NCBI GenBank assembly: GCA_015499985.1
Contig: JAAAUF010000093.1
Span: 1 to 64,000, forward strand
Direction of reading: 5' to 3'
DNA length: 64,000 nucleotides
Origin: Haplosporangium gracile
Taxonomy: Eukaryota > Mortierellomycota > Mortierellomycetes > Mortierellales > Mortierellaceae
The notes below the pieces were generated by a model, which ran no database searches, was not told where the DNA came from, and saw only the letters and a program-made list of their open reading frames with translations. The position numbers were made by a program, and so were the translations under genes. Below are positions 1 to 12,411 of the stretch, one piece after another (position 1 is the first letter of the stretch; each line of letters begins with the position of its first letter).

Positions 1-35
1 TAAGCGGTTATGAATGACCTTGCGAATGAAGAGAA

Positions 36-618
36 TCAGTGACAGGAAGTTGTTTGCTGGTTATAAAGATGAAGGATGAGCATTTTACAAAAAAAGCCGA
101 AATCGGAAAAAGATGGAGCACTTTTGTGGAGCACTTTAGGTATGCCGTAGCCTTGGATGACTTTTCGATGCATGTAGATTTTGGTGTCCTTGGTAATGTG
201 ATCAGGAATGTTTTTGCTGGACGATTTTTCAAAAATCTCTTCTTTCAGGAACCGAGCTGTCTTGATATCATTGACTTCATAGCGTTTCAATCCCTGGTCG
301 GCATACTTGTTGTCGCAAAAAGCCTACATGCGAGATGTGTTTGACAGGTTAATGCTTGAGATATTAACAGACGAAGGAGTATTCTTAGCTGTCCTTCTAT
401 CTTACCATGTAGGGACGGTAGGTCGACTTGTACGCAGCCTTCGTATTGCCTGCATGCCCTGGAGCGCACCCGTCCACTTGTCGCACGAAGTCTTCCTCCT
501 GCTCTTCAATTAAGACCGCCTTGTCTTTTCCCTTGTCTCTGTCCTTCCTTCCTTCCTTGGTCTCTTTGTGGACCACAGCCGTGCTGACGAGAGCGGATAC
601 TAGCCACACGTAGTCAAC
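36..618 (-). CDS. Unidentified protein fragment, two exons joined in phase
   Basis: Two open stretches join in frame across an 82-nt GT-AG intron (donor at 405, acceptor ending at 324); stop TGA at 38-36. The upstream exon seems to start after an acceptor at 619-618 and holds a hydrophobic run followed by a Lys/Glu-rich stretch. The second exon has the motif YEVNDIKTARFLKEEI, faintly like the N-terminal ubiquitin-like part of Crinkler proteins; that resemblance is only an impression. No start codon was found in this segment, so the 5' end lies upstream, possibly in the exons at 761-1303. Function unknown. Confidence 0.35.
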
Positions 619-760
619 TATCAAAAGTGTAAAAGAATGAAATGCATGTTGTGTAAGCGGTGAGGTTTTTGCAATATTGCATTGGATACGCAGTAATGAA
701 GAAGGAAGTCAGACCTGTTTTCGGCAACCCTCTCTGATTTAGCAAACGTGGACCTGGTTG

Positions 761-1303
761 CTAAGACTGGGAACCATCCTTCGTCGTCAACGAGCCGATT
801 TCAACATCCTCATCGTCGCCGTCGTAGTCATCCTCCAGTTCTTCAGTTTCCGACTCTGAATCTAAAGGGATGATGTCCTCCGTCTCTATTATAACACATG
901 TTCAGCGAATGTTATTTAGATTTGCAGATGATAAAGCAGTGCGACTATAATGACACCCAAGTTACCTGAGTCTTCCTCGTCAGAAACAGGAGGCGCTGTG
1001 GATGACAGGATACCATTGACCGCTTTGCCTGCTTGCTTTTTGTTTGTGCTTTGTTCAAGTTTGGATGTTGACGCGTTTGCTGAAGCGGCACTTGTGGCGA
1101 CAGTGTCCTTGGTGTTGTCAATCTTGCTTGCCGGTACACTCTCTGCTCTCTTTGGATTCGTTTTCTGTTTTTTTGCTGAGATGGACTATGTCGTCCAGTT
1201 TGGTGGTGGTGGTGGTGCGGCTGCTGCTGCTGGCGTTGCCGTTGGTAGTTAGGATAGAGGAAGCAGGACGACTTCTTTTCTTTGCAGTGGGGGTAGGGGT
1301 CAC
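761..1303 (-). CDS. Hypothetical low-complexity protein, Lys/Ser/Thr-rich then acidic; model unresolved
   Basis: ATG at 1303 opens a basic Ser/Thr-rich frame (TPTPTAKKRSRPASS). A second exon, apparently starting after the acceptor near 1192, ends at a GT donor about 957 in DEEDS. It joins in phase (after a clean TAG acceptor near 888) to a strongly acidic exon (SESETEELEDDYDGDDEDVE) ending at TAG 763-761. The link between the first and second exons needs an intron whose donor I cannot place. The layout suits a nuclear, disordered protein, but no domain is recognised. It may be the 5' part of the same gene as the exons at 36-618. Confidence 0.33.
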
Positions 1304-2121
1304 GATATTGATGGAACCCGCCGAACGGCCTTATCGCTTGGGAAGCATTGTATTAAGAGGGAGTGATTATGAAAAGGCCTTTTGATGGGAGAAAAAAGAG
1401 AAGGGAAAGAGAGGAGAAAGAGAGGGAAAAGAGAGGGTGTCTCTCTGAGTTGTTAATAAATGTGGGTGAAAAAAGGTTAATGTGGGTGAAAAAAGGACAC
1501 TGATGGGATGGAAGGATTGCACGAGATGCGAAGGAAAAGTGTCGCCTCCAAAACTTCTCTAATGGAAAGAGAATGAGCTGTTGCATGACTTGCATCTCAG
1601 TGTCTGTTCATTCTATTAAGGGTAGTAAATTAATCCAGTTAGTAGCAGTGGAGAGAACAACGACAGGCTGATCGATGATGGTCACCACTTCTTTGCTTTC
1701 TCCCCTCTTACGTTGGATGGCAAAAACGGCAGTGTAGGTCGGATACATCGTATCATTAAGGTTGTTAAAATACCCACTGATTGTTAAAATAGCGAGAACG
1801 AGAGGTCGTGTACACTATAGCAGTCGCAGATCGTGTACACTGCGTCAATGATACTACATAAGCTGGTGCACATTGCTGCAACGTCTTTTCGTGACAAAAA
1901 AAAAAGCGGGCAGTTGAGGGTGTAAATGTGGGTGCATTTTGCATGCTCTCTTTGCATGTGTTTTGGAAAAATATTAGAGCAGATCAAAATAATCAATAGT
2001 GAGAGCCCCGTCGTTTCTTTTTTTTTTTTCCATGCCCCGGCAGGGAATCAGATGTCATCATCATCATTCTTTTCGTCTTCCATTCCAACTTTCTGCATTC
2101 CCTCATTCCTCTCAGACTAAC
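1304..2121. other. Intergenic, FMO-1 upstream region
   Basis: No gene seen. It holds a 16-base direct repeat (TGTGGGTGAAAAAAGG) at 1461 and 1481 and a direct repeat of TCGTGTACACT at about 1806 and 1830. A T-rich then CT-rich tract immediately precedes the FMO-1 start codon, as is common for fungal leaders. Confidence 0.5.
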
Positions 2122-4087
2122 ATGGCAACCACAGACACGCAACTCAAACCAACAGTACTTATTGTAGGAGCTGGCATTGGCGGCGTCATGCTGGGCGCAC
2201 TCCTCGAAAAGGCTCATATCCCGTACCTGATCTTTGAGCGCGCTACTACAGTCAAACCCCTTGGTATGTACCCTCTCCTCATATAAGTGTCCTCAGCCCC
2301 TTCTATTCGTCTGTAACCAGGTGACACACGTATGCTGATGTATTCTGAGTGACTCTACTGTATTCGAAAATAGGATCGGCGTTGGCTGTGAGTTCTCCTC
2401 TGATGCAAATCTTTGAGCAACTATCGATTTACGACGATCTCCGTGCGATCGGCAAGCCATCGCGACTGTCCCAGTTTGTCACGGAAAAAAAGGAGACGCT
2501 TGTTGAGCTGGACTTTATTGTAGCAACCGAGTAGTACGTGCTCTGGTTTGTTGTAATGATCTGATTATTGTTTATCACTGTTGGTGACCTGCAGGAATAA
2601 TAAACTAATTATTTGTCTCTGAATTTTATTTTTTCCTAGTACTGGGTATGGCGGTCTCATCGTCTCTCGCCCAGCGTTCTACGACCTCCTTCTCAAGCAG
2701 ATTCCAGCCCACAAGATTTTCTTCGGGAAGCGAGTCCAAACGATCAAGGACGAGGGCGACAAGGTCGAGATCCAAATGACGACCGGAGAAATCTATAAAG
2801 GTGACATCCTTGTCGGAGCTGATGGTGCATACAGTACTGTGCGCAAGAGTCTGTATGAGGCATTGGACAAGGTGGGCAAACTGCCCGCATCTGATTTAGA
2901 AGATCTCCCCTTCAAGTCTACCTGTCTTGTTGGTCAGACAGAGCCTTTGGATCCGGAGCAGTACCCTCAAGTGTTGAACTTGACGATTCCTTTTTACTCC
3001 ACTCTCGGTGAGAACTCGCCCTACACCGTAAGTCGTTTTAGTTATTTTGCGAAAAAAAAAAGTTTACACTTGTTGCATTTGCGCGAAAAGAGACATGCCT
3101 GTACTAATGCATAATTCTTTTTTTTTATATATTTTGCTTGTGCTTCCTGCAGTGGACATTGTTCACGACCCTCGAGCGCCGAATCGCATGGATGACTCTT
3201 TTTCACCATCCAATTTCCAGCAAGACCGCAGAGGAGAGACGAGCCAATGATGGAGAGAACGTCGAGTGGGGTCCTAACGCTGCTCAGGCCATGATGGACA
3301 AGACTCGCGACTTCCCGATCATTTTTGGAGATGGCAAGAGGACCCTGGGAGATATGTATGATCTGACGCCCAAGGATTTGATCTCCAAAGTCTCGTTGGA
3401 GGAGAAGATCTTTGAGACTTGGTCTGGTGGTCGTGTTGTTCTTTTGGGCGATGGTAGGTCATGACTTGTGGGCATATTTTTGCCTTGTGGATCTGATTTC
3501 GATGAGATGCAGGGAAGGAGCTGGTATGTGGAAACTGACCATTGCTTTTACCTTTTCGGTGGCTTTCATAGCATGCCACAAGTTGAACCCAGCTGGAGGT
3601 CAAGGTAAGCAAAGAGAGGCATTGTCATCGCTTTTTTTATTTGCGGAACAAATCTAAGGCACGCCATTAACCACCGTCTTCCTCACCGACATTCCTACTA
3701 GGCGCATTAACATCAATGCACGACGCTGTGGCGCTCGCAAACCTGATCTACGCCCTCCCCCTCAACCACACAACTGCCAACATTGAGCAATCATTCTCTG
3801 AATACCGTACCGAGCGCTATCCCGCAGCCGTCGAAGCCTTTAATGGATCTCTGATGCTGGCCAAATTTATGGACAAGGGCATCTCTGGAAAAATTGCCCT
3901 CCTGGTCGCCCAGTGGTTGCCCGGACCGCTTTGGAGATTGTTCGTGAAGAAGCGTGTGATGTTGAGGCCGCAGGCGGGGTTCTTGGAGGAGGTCAAGAAT
4001 AAGGGGAGTGTGAAACCTACTAAGTCGGAGAGCACTGAGAAGGCGAGGAGGGTGTATGTAGCCAGGAAGAGTGCTTTGAATGTTTAA
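2122..4087 (+). CDS. FMO-1: group A FAD-dependent monooxygenase, type I, intact
   Basis: Six exons: 2122-2263, 2374-2533, 2640-3027, 3153-3453, 3572-3604, 3702-4087, giving 469 aa; every junction is GT-AG and agrees with the paralogs. The FAD-binding Rossmann motif VLIVGAGIGG is at about residue 15. The DG motif DILVGADGAYSTVR lies near 155 and the GD motif GDACHKLNPAGGQGA near 329. These three motifs define the PHBH/UbiH-like flavoprotein hydroxylases, which use NAD(P)H and O2 to hydroxylate a usually aromatic substrate. No signal peptide or membrane anchor is visible, so it is probably cytosolic. Substrate unknown. It converges on FMO-2. The ATG at 2122 is chosen because it gives the same short N-terminus as the other type I copies. 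Stop is TAA. Confidence 0.9.
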
Positions 4088-5352
4088 TGAAATATAATGA
4101 AATAGTGGTGATGGATGGCAGTATTTCCTGTTTCGAAACAAAATGATACACAGTGCCGATCCACAAAGAATCTGCAATATTTTTTAATTTGTAGTGGCAA
4201 AAAGGATTTCCCTCATTTATGAGGAAACCCAACGGGAAGCGGGGAAAAGCTGCCTTCCTTGCCTTGGAAGGGGTGAAAAGACACAAGGATGACTTCAGGA
4301 TACCCTGGAAGGGCTCCATATGGTCCCACGAGCTATTCTTTTGACGTTGTCTTTTTTATCCACGATTCCTCTCACCCCGTTTACACCGGGAAAAAGTCAA
4401 AAAATCAAAAAATCAAAATAGCAAATTCTTCTTGGTAGGCCACTGTACCGTCCTTGTTTGTTGACATCTGGTTTCGACAATATACAATGCTTTACTATAT
4501 GGTATATGCATATGAAGAGGGAGAGATATATAAAGTGTGCGCGAGAGGGAAAGTGTGTGCGTGTCGCTGGCTTTTAGTCATACAAGGGAAAAGGTCATCC
4601 ATGCCGTTTAAGTCATAAAACCTGATTTACGCCATGTGGATTACAAACGTAATCTACGCCATGTTAGCTATGTTAGCAGTCACATTTGCTACTTAATTTA
4701 CAGGTATTGCGTCTAGCTCCCATGGTACAGAACTTTTTTATTTCATATTTTGGGCCTTCCACCATTACTCTGCCGCTCAAGTACCAAGCAAGGCAACTAA
4801 CATCCCCCTTCAACCGGTTCCTTCTCCCCAAAAACCGCCCCATCGACTCCCGAGACGACCAATCGACTCTGTTCCTAGGGAAACAGGACCAATACAACCA
4901 GTCATTATCACTCATCGCTATTTCGGTCGCTACCATTGAACCAGCGCTTTCAAAAAAACAACAACCCAGCTTCCTTCGCTTGTCCCGCTGTCGATGTGTC
5001 GAATGAATACGTGATTCTTCACCCGCCACTTGTGTTCTCTTCCGTGACGATGAGGTTACTTTCAGCAACAAAATGATTTAACACGATTAAAAAAGTGATT
5101 GAACAGTCTGATCAATTGCCGTATCGTCAACAATCTTTATCCCACCTCTTACTGACCATATTTTGAAGCTATCTTGGAGGGGAAGCAATCGTAAAAAAAA
5201 GAAACGACAATTGTATTGAAAATATAAAGTATACATCTACATGACATACGATTTCTAATACACTTTTTTTTTTCTTTCTATTACACTGTAGAAATAGTGC
5301 CCTTCACGCCCTTCATATCCTCCGTGGACAAGCACACCTGTCTTGAGGACAA
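4088..5352. other. Intergenic between the convergent FMO-1 and FMO-2
   Basis: About 1.26 kb of 3' flanks. A 132-codon open frame on the minus strand (4673-5071) matches nothing I recognise and is probably chance. A small inverted repeat GATTAC-AAAC-GTAATC is at about 4640. Nothing else is evident. Confidence 0.45.
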
Positions 5353-7426
5353 CTAAACAATAGCAGCAACTCCCATGCGCTTGTTAAAAAGTGCTCGAGC
5401 CTTCTCAGTACTAGGCGACACGTTCGGTGGAACAGTACCCTTGTCCTCTACAGGCTTCAAGAACCCAGCCTGCAACCGGTTCATAATCAACCCTTTGAGC
5501 TAAAGTTTGAAAAATGAGAGTGATGCATGAGTGGGTGAGTGTCAAAAAATCCCTCCCCCCCCCAAAGCTCATCACACACACAGAGAGTAAGTGATTTTTC
5601 TTACCGCGAGTCTCCACAGCCAATTGGGCATATTGTTCTTCACGAACGAGGCAATTGCACCAGTGATGCCGCCCTTGAGAAGTTTGCTCATCAGCAGACT
5701 GTTGTTGTATGCCTCAACAGCAGGTGGGTATCTTTCGGCGTGGTACTCTTCGAATGTCTTGGTGATCTCCTCGGAGGTGTTGGCTGGCAAGGCGTAGATG
5801 AGGTTGGCCAAGGCGATGGCGTCGTGCATGGCGGTGATGGCGCCTACAGTCAAGGTCGTTATGAACATGGATGTATCGATGGGTATGGTCTTAGGTGAGC
5901 AAGAGATGTCGGAATAGACGAAAAAGAGAAGAGCGAATGACGGGTGTTCTCAGGGTGGCTTACCGACTCCAGCAGAAGGGTTGACTTTGTGGCAGGCTAT
6001 ACAAAAAAAGGACCAAGAAGACAAATAAGTGTCGACACAAAAGAACATTCCCCAAGAAGAATATTCCCCAAGAGAAACACTAACAGCTGATCACTCACCA
6101 TCGCCGAGCAAGACGGTGCGGCCAGAGTACCAGGTCTTGAACACCTTCTCCTCCAGCATGACCTTGACGATCCGCTCCTTGGGCGTCTTGTCGTAGATAT
6201 CTCCCAGAGTCTTCTTTCCACCGCCAAATGAGATCGAGAAGTCTCGAGTCTCGTCACACATGGCCTGGGCAGCATGCGGACCCCATTCAGAGTTGTCTGT
6301 GTTCCTGAACCGCTGCTCTTGTGCGGCCTTGCTTGTCTTTTTGCTTAGATGTTCCAGGACCATAAAGCAGAGCGTGTTCTGCTTTGTAGTGAAGATAGTC
6401 CACTGATAGGGCAAGTGGAGAGGAAAGAATGAACGAAGTAGGTGTTAGTTTCGGAGGCCAAGGTTGAAGGAGATGGGAAAAGCGCAGAAACACCTTCCAG
6501 GTACACCTACAGTATACGGTATGTCTCTTGCCAAGGTGGTGACGAAGGGCTCCTTGGGGTTCTTGAGCTCGGGGTACTCCTCGAGGTCCAGTGGGTCAGT
6601 CTGACCGACGAGGCAGGTGCAGCTGAAGGGCAGGTCTTCGTGGTCAGACTTGGGGAGTGATCCTTTTTTTTTGAGTTTATTATACAGTTGTTGACGGACT
6701 GCACTGTAGGCTCCGTCTGCTCCGACAAGGATGTCACCCTCGTAGACAGAGCTATCGGCTGCTTGGACCTTGACCTTGTCGTCCTCCTCAGTGATTGTAA
6801 GGATACGCTTACCAAAGTGAATCTTACTGGGGGGGATCAGACTGAGGAGCAAGTTGTAAAGCAACGGACGGGCGACGATGTAGCTTGGGGATCCACCGCT
6901 ATGAAACAAGTTTAAATGTGAGAATGCTGTCAAAAGAAAGAGGCAAAAAAAAAAAAAAATAGCAAGTGAGCATACTCCACTACTTACTATTCTTCCATGG
7001 CAATAAAGTCCGATGAAGGGAGAGGGGTGCCGTCGTCTCTTCTACCGTTTGAAAAGCGCGAGTACTTTGACATGGCGATGAACTTTTCGTCGATTCCCAA
7101 TTGACGGAACAGATAGATCATCTGTCCTGCAAGGCTCATGGCAGACCCTGTTGGTTTACCAAGGTGACAGTGAACGAGGGAGAAAGAGTTAGAGTAAATC
7201 AACGAGTGCATGCTACCATACTAAAGCAGGAGTAGCCTTGTAGACAACCTTTTTGCTCCACAGAAAGCACCATTGTGAGCTTACCCAAGGGCTTGACAGT
7301 AGAAGCACGCTCAAAGATGGTATAGGGAATGTTACACCTCTCCAGCAGGGCACCGAGCACGAGGCCTCCCAGACCTGCGCCGACAATGAGGACAGTGGGG
7401 CGTGGAGTTGCGACTGTTGCGGACAT
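5353..7426 (-). CDS. FMO-2: group A FAD-dependent monooxygenase, type I, intact
   Basis: Seven exons on the minus strand: 7426-7285, 7147-6988, 6898-6511, 6402-6099, 5996-5964, 5843-5605, 5499-5353; 470 aa, stop TAG. The N-terminus MSATVATPRPTVLIVGAG is nearly identical to FMO-3. The DG motif is DILVGADGAYSAVR. The GD region reads GDACHKVNPSAGVGA, with Val where FMO-1 has Gln. Unlike FMO-1 and FMO-3, the C-terminal domain is split by an extra intron (5604-5500) after WLWRLA. The C-terminal STEKAR element of the subfamily is kept. Same predicted chemistry as FMO-1; substrate unknown. FMO-3 lies 1.3 kb upstream on the same strand, a head-to-tail tandem duplicate. Confidence 0.9.
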
Positions 7427-8030
7427 GAGGCGGTCAAAAGTTGAGTCGAGGAATCAGAGATGAGCCGAGAGCAGAGAAAGTGGATGAAGAGATGACAAAA
7501 GAACAGAGGAGTGAATGAAGATGAGGATGGAGGAATTCGGGTGATGGAGACAAGAGATGGGACACGGAAGAGATGAGAGAGACGAGGACCAGTGGTTTCT
7601 TCCAGCGCCTGTTTTCTTTCTTGCGCTTCCCCTCCTTTCCTCTCCTCCTTCCTTCTTCCTTCCTTTAATGGCTCACCCACTTTCCCCCTCTGCTTGTGTT
7701 TATGTTTGTGTTTGTTGTGTTCACCTTGTGCTCCTTTGTTATTCAACCATGTAATGTAGGCCGATTCCTTGCGTTTGTTATTAGTAATGGATCGATCAAG
7801 TCGGAGGGTATCCATTTGGGTTACACAACGAAGAGAATCAATCCTTTTGACACAAAAATACAGGTGTTTCCTGTATGTGTCTGGTGCAATCATTGATGAG
7901 AGACATCGACATGCGACATTGTGGCATACCCCTACATACAGCTCCTTCATATGTACGAAGAATGAAGTGATGCATGGTGTACTTGATGATGATGATATGT
8001 ATGTAGCTCCTTCTTTACCTTTACAACATG

Positions 8031-8140
8031 CACGAGCCATGAATGAATGCTTCTCTTAGACAAAAGGAATTTTCTTCCAGGAACCGAATTGATCAATAGA
8101 TCACTTTAGAGAATTTGATTGGGTGTCATCTTTCGTTATC
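8031..8140. repeat. Duplicated upstream block (copy upstream of FMO-2)
   Basis: This block is closely matched at 11161-11275 upstream of FMO-3. The shared core includes CTTAGACAAAAGG, AATTTTCTTCCAGGAACC and AATTGATCA in the same order, followed by a TGGGYGTCAT element. It lies about 0.6-0.7 kb upstream of the FMO-2 start codon. It shows that the FMO-2/FMO-3 duplication carried upstream DNA; a regulatory role is only possible. Confidence 0.7.
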
Positions 8141-8408
8141 TCATCTCTCACTACTAATATATTTCGCTAGCTACTTTATTCATGGGACCATTAATATCCC
8201 ATTTCGCAAAGTAGCCCTACGCCTTCCCCCCCCCCTTCTTTCTAGCTTGCGATTACATTAGATAGCACTCCATCCATGCCACCCCCAAAAAAGGAACATC
8301 ATGCAGAGCGTAAACACACTATACGTTAATTAAGGAGAGCTCGTTCCTGGGGGTTATTTTGATCCGGGTCAGCTTGTCACACTTTTGAACGCAAAGATTT
8401 CGTTTGTA

Positions 8409-8605
8409 CCGCGAATTTTTTTTTCATCCGGACGACCACCCATATGTAAACGTTCGGATAACATTTTTTATTTTTTGAATCGATTTGTATTCAATCAGAG
8501 TGAGATACTCAGTCACATGACCTGCCGTTGCAGCTCGTCTGTCTACCAGAGCAAATAAAAAACTATTACATATGGGTGATCGTTCGGATAAAAAAAAATT
8601 CGCGG
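8409..8605. mobile_element. MITE-like element with about 40-bp terminal inverted repeats and TA flanks
   Basis: The left end (8409-8449) starts CCGCGAATTTTTTTTTC and runs to CCCATATGTAA. The right end (8566-8605) is its reverse complement with one indel and two substitutions. The 197-bp element is flanked by TA on both sides (8407-8408 and 8606-8607), the target duplication of Tc1/mariner-type insertions. It has no coding capacity, so it is non-autonomous. It sits about 110 bp beyond the FMO-3 stop codon. Confidence 0.8.
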
Positions 8606-8713
8606 TATAAAGAATCCTAACTTGTGCTATTATTTTATGTCTCTTTGTTATTGCACATGTCGATGTTTGACTACCCAAAAATATACTTTCTTTTTGCCAC
8701 TACAGGAGCTAAT

Positions 8714-10694
8714 CTAAACAGCGACAACCCCCGTCCGCTTATCATACAGACTCCTTGCTTTCTCAGTGCTGGGCGTAGGAACAGCCGCAACAGGACCTCT
8801 GTTCTCAACCGCCTTCATAAATCCTGCATAGGGCCTCAACATTAACGACTTCTTGACGTACGCTCTCCACAGCCATCGTGGAACCAGTCTCGCCAGGTAC
8901 AATGCAATCACACCGGCAAAACTTTTAGAGACCAACTTGCTTAGCATCTGACTACCGTCGTACTTTTCAATGGTGGGCGGTAATCTTTCAGCCTGGTATT
9001 CGGCAAAGACCTTCTCGATCTCTTCGGCTGTGTTGGCGGGGATAGCATAGATCAGGTTGGCGAGAGCGATTGCATCATGCATTGCAGTCATGGCACCTGT
9101 TTGTACAGTATGCGAAGTATAACACCGAGAGCATTAGTATTTGCTTTTTTGTTGGTAAAAGAAAAAAAAAAAAAGAAAAGTGGTGTGGATTCTTAATACA
9201 ATACTTACCGGTCCCTCCAGCAGGGTTCAACTTGTGACAAGCTAATGAGTAACGTTAGAAAATGGCAATTAGCAACACAATTGTTAACTCCATTTCCATT
9301 CATTCTACTTTCCACAAGACGACGCTATCCACAAGAGAAAAAAAAACATACCATCGCCAAGTAGTACGGTTCGGCCAGAGTACCAGGTCTCGAAGACCTT
9401 CTCTTCAAGCATGACCTTCGACATCAGGTCCTTAGGTGTCTTGTCGTAAAGGTCACCCAAGGTTAGACTACCATCGCCAAAAGTAATAGGAAAATGGCGA
9501 GTCTCGTCCGCCATGGCCTGAGCAGCCTGTGGTCCCCACTCCGAATTGTCCGAATTCCTGCATCGCTGTTCCTCGGCCACCTTGCTCGATTTTCGGTCTA
9601 GATGATGCAGCGACATCCAGCACACGGTGTTTTGAGCCGTTGTAAATAATGTCCACTAACACAGGCAAGGTCGGAAAAAGAGTGAGCATTTTAAAGTAGG
9701 AGTAGAGAAAAATGCTTACTCTACTCTTTTCAATTTGAAAAGTTGTGCCATTTCCTCCAAAAAAAAAAAAAAAAGAAAAACTTACAGTGTAAGGCCTGTT
9801 TTTTCCAATGGTGGAGATAAAAGGTTGCAAAGGATCTGCCAGCTGTGGAAATTCTTTGGGATCCAATGGCACGGTCTGTCCCACCAAACAAGTACAACTG
9901 AAGAGGAGGTCCTCCTGGTCTGATTTGGGCAACTTTCCCTCCTTCTTGAGTCTATTGTACAGTTGCTGACGGACCGCACTATAGGCTCCGTCTGCTCCCA
10001 CCAAGATGTCTCCTTCATAGACAACATTATCTGCAGTTTGGATCTTGACCTTGTCGTCTTCCTCGACAATCGTCAGGACCCGCTTGCCGAATAGAATTTT
10101 GTGAACAGGGACCTTGCTCAAAAACAGCTCATACAGGAGAGGTCTAGCAATAATATAACTAGGATAGCCAGAACTAAAAGAAAAAAAATATTGACATGTT
10201 AAGGTTATAATGAATAGGAAATGGAAACTTTTTGAATAGATATAGCAAAGAAAAAAAAGAAGGACGTACAATTCTTCAGCAGGAAGAAAATCCATGGAGA
10301 GCAAGATTTGCTTGGATTCGGAAACAAGTAATGAGGAGTGAAAGCGTTTTCCCGCTGCGGCTAGCTTTTCATACAGTCCTAGCTGCTCAATGATGGGCAT
10401 CATTTGCGCCCCAACAGCCATCGCCGATCCTATCAATTCGAAACATGAGGTATAAGTGGGCAATTTTCAACATGAATAAGACCGCGCAGAAAGGTAATAG
10501 GTGAAGAGAGAAAGAGAGAGAGAGTAGATGTGGTCGTTATGTTATTTCTTACCGAGTGGCTTGACGCTGGATGCACGCTCAAAAACGGTGTAGGGAATAT
10601 TACAGCGCTCTAGCAAGGCTCCTAGAAGAACTCCGCCAAGACCGGCTCCTACAATAAGAACGTGCGGACGTGGTGTTGTGACTGTCGCCGACAT
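8714..10694 (-). CDS. FMO-3: group A FAD-dependent monooxygenase, type I, intact
   Basis: Six exons: 10694-10553, 10429-10270, 10173-9786, 9655-9352, 9241-9209, 9096-8714; 469 aa, stop TAG. Motifs are VLIVGAGLGG, DILVGADGAYSAVR and GDACHKLNPAGGTGA. The exon 4 signature SKVMLEEKVFETWYSGR, shared by most copies, precedes the GD motif. It is closest to FMO-2 (same MSATV start, same upstream block) but keeps the last domain in one exon. ATG 10694 is placed by homology; the frame is open further upstream but that part is low-complexity leader. Cytosolic hydroxylase by family; substrate not deducible. Confidence 0.9.
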
Positions 10695-11160
10695 GTTGAA
10701 GTATCGAGGGGTAAGTGGGAGATGGATGAAGAGGATGAAGAGGATGAAAAGGATGAAGAGGTGAATGTGAGATGAGAGTGGATGGGAATGCAAGAAAGAG
10801 AGATCTAGATGAGAAAAGAGAAAAAAAAAAAACAAAGAGCGAGGGATGGCAGGATGAGCAAGTGTTTTTTTTTTTTTTTTTTTAAAAAAGTGGGCAGACG
10901 TTTCTCGTTCATCTCCAACGGGCGCTCACCGCGTTGTTGTTTGTACGCCTCAAATTCGATAGTCATCTTTGTAGCACGAATAGCGTTCACTTTTGTGCAA
11001 CCACAGCAATAGAAGTCAGTCATCGCAATAGCCAAACAGGTCTTTCCTGTTCGATCGTGGACTACTAAACCAACAAGTCAAGTGTGCACTGGATGGTAGT
11101 GATTTGGATGAAATGATTATAATGCTTGTCGATGGTACTGTAAGTAGCTCCTATCTCAGA

Positions 11161-11275
11161 AGCACGAGCCATGAGCTGATCGTTCTTCTTAGACAAAAGG
11201 GAATTTTCTTCCAGGAACCTAATTGATCAGTTGACCAGTACCCAGTGAATTAAACTGGGCGTCATTTCTTAGTCT
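11161..11275. repeat. Duplicated upstream block (copy upstream of FMO-3)
   Basis: Partner of the block at 8031-8140; about 0.5 kb upstream of the FMO-3 start. The two have diverged by small indels and substitutions but keep the order of the conserved cores. Confidence 0.7.
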
Positions 11276-12380
11276 CATCGCTCATGAATCATGACTTATT
11301 ACATTCAAGAGAGTACTGTCATCGACGAAGCAACAAGCAAACAAAAACAGAGCACCCATTCACTCAGATAGCAACAACAACAGATCCTGCTTCCACCCGT
11401 TACTCAATTTGTGGAATGCTATGAAATGAAGACTAAAGCTTAAAAAAGGAATGCAAGATGAGCAATAAGGGGAGGAATGAAAAATAAAGAGGATGAGTGG
11501 AGCGAAAAAGAATAGAAAGAAAAGGATACAGGTGAGCAAAGGCCATTTCGTTGAGTGAAAGAAAGGAAGGGTGCAAGAAGGTAGTCCCCGCCTTTTTTTT
11601 TTTTTTTTGCTGCTGTGAAATGCAGGCACAAACAGGACTTTCCGTTCAAAAACAAACATCTGCAGACGGTGTCCTTTTTAAATTTGTCCTGTACTACCAT
11701 TCCAGATACCGTCGGAAAGGTAGAGGATGGGGATGGATGGTGTCATCGAAAATAAAAAAGTGGGCCATGACACTAAGGACTCTTCACGCACAAAGGCAGG
11801 CAGTTCTCATACTCAAGGAAGATTGACGTGCAGCAAATAAAAAAATCGACCCCCCTCATGCACAAAACCTTTTACCCTGCTGATCTTGGTTTTCTCTCTC
11901 CCCTCTCAACATTATGCCTCTACCCTTTGATAGAATATTTGAATGAGGAACCCTTTTTCTGCCATAAAGTGCCTTAATAGACCATCCCCTTTCTTGTAGG
12001 CATCATTTGCACGCATTCTTTTTTTTAAATTTTTTTATTTATTAACATAACGCCATTCTGCTTAGCTATTTTTTCTCAACTGTTGTTGTTGTTGATTTTT
12101 TTTTTTTCAATAACGTAAATCTCAAAGTTGAAGAAAGGCCAAAAGAATTGACTGAAGAACCTGCCGAGTGAGGCTGCGGCTTGACCGTTGTCTTCAGCTT
12201 TGTCGACTACAAAATGGCCGAGTCTCATCGCTAGACACGACGGCATGAGAGGAGCGATGCTTAAAAAGAAAGCCCCAAGGGGACACTCATTCATGCATGT
12301 ACTTTTCGCTCTCACATCTCGCGCATGCATACGCATGAAAGAAGAAAAACGGAGCGCCTCAATAGGCAATATAGTAAACG

Positions 12381-12411
12381 CATACACATACACATATACA
12401 CATACACATAC
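12381..12411. repeat. CATACA-type microsatellite
   Basis: Imperfect run of CATACA/CATATA units just downstream of the POT1-like gene. No function assigned. Confidence 0.7.

Larger units (their letters stand above)
7427..8713. other. FMO-2 promoter region and FMO-3 3' flank
   Basis: No coding signal. It includes the upstream block at 8031-8140 that recurs upstream of FMO-3 and the inverted-repeat element at 8409-8605, both listed separately. The 500 bases next to the FMO-2 start are CT-rich on the coding strand. Confidence 0.5.

Noticed and set aside
4673..5071. 132-codon open frame on the minus strand between FMO-1 and FMO-2
   Set aside because: Composition is unlike neighbouring proteins, there is no recognisable domain, and it lies in convergent 3' flanks.
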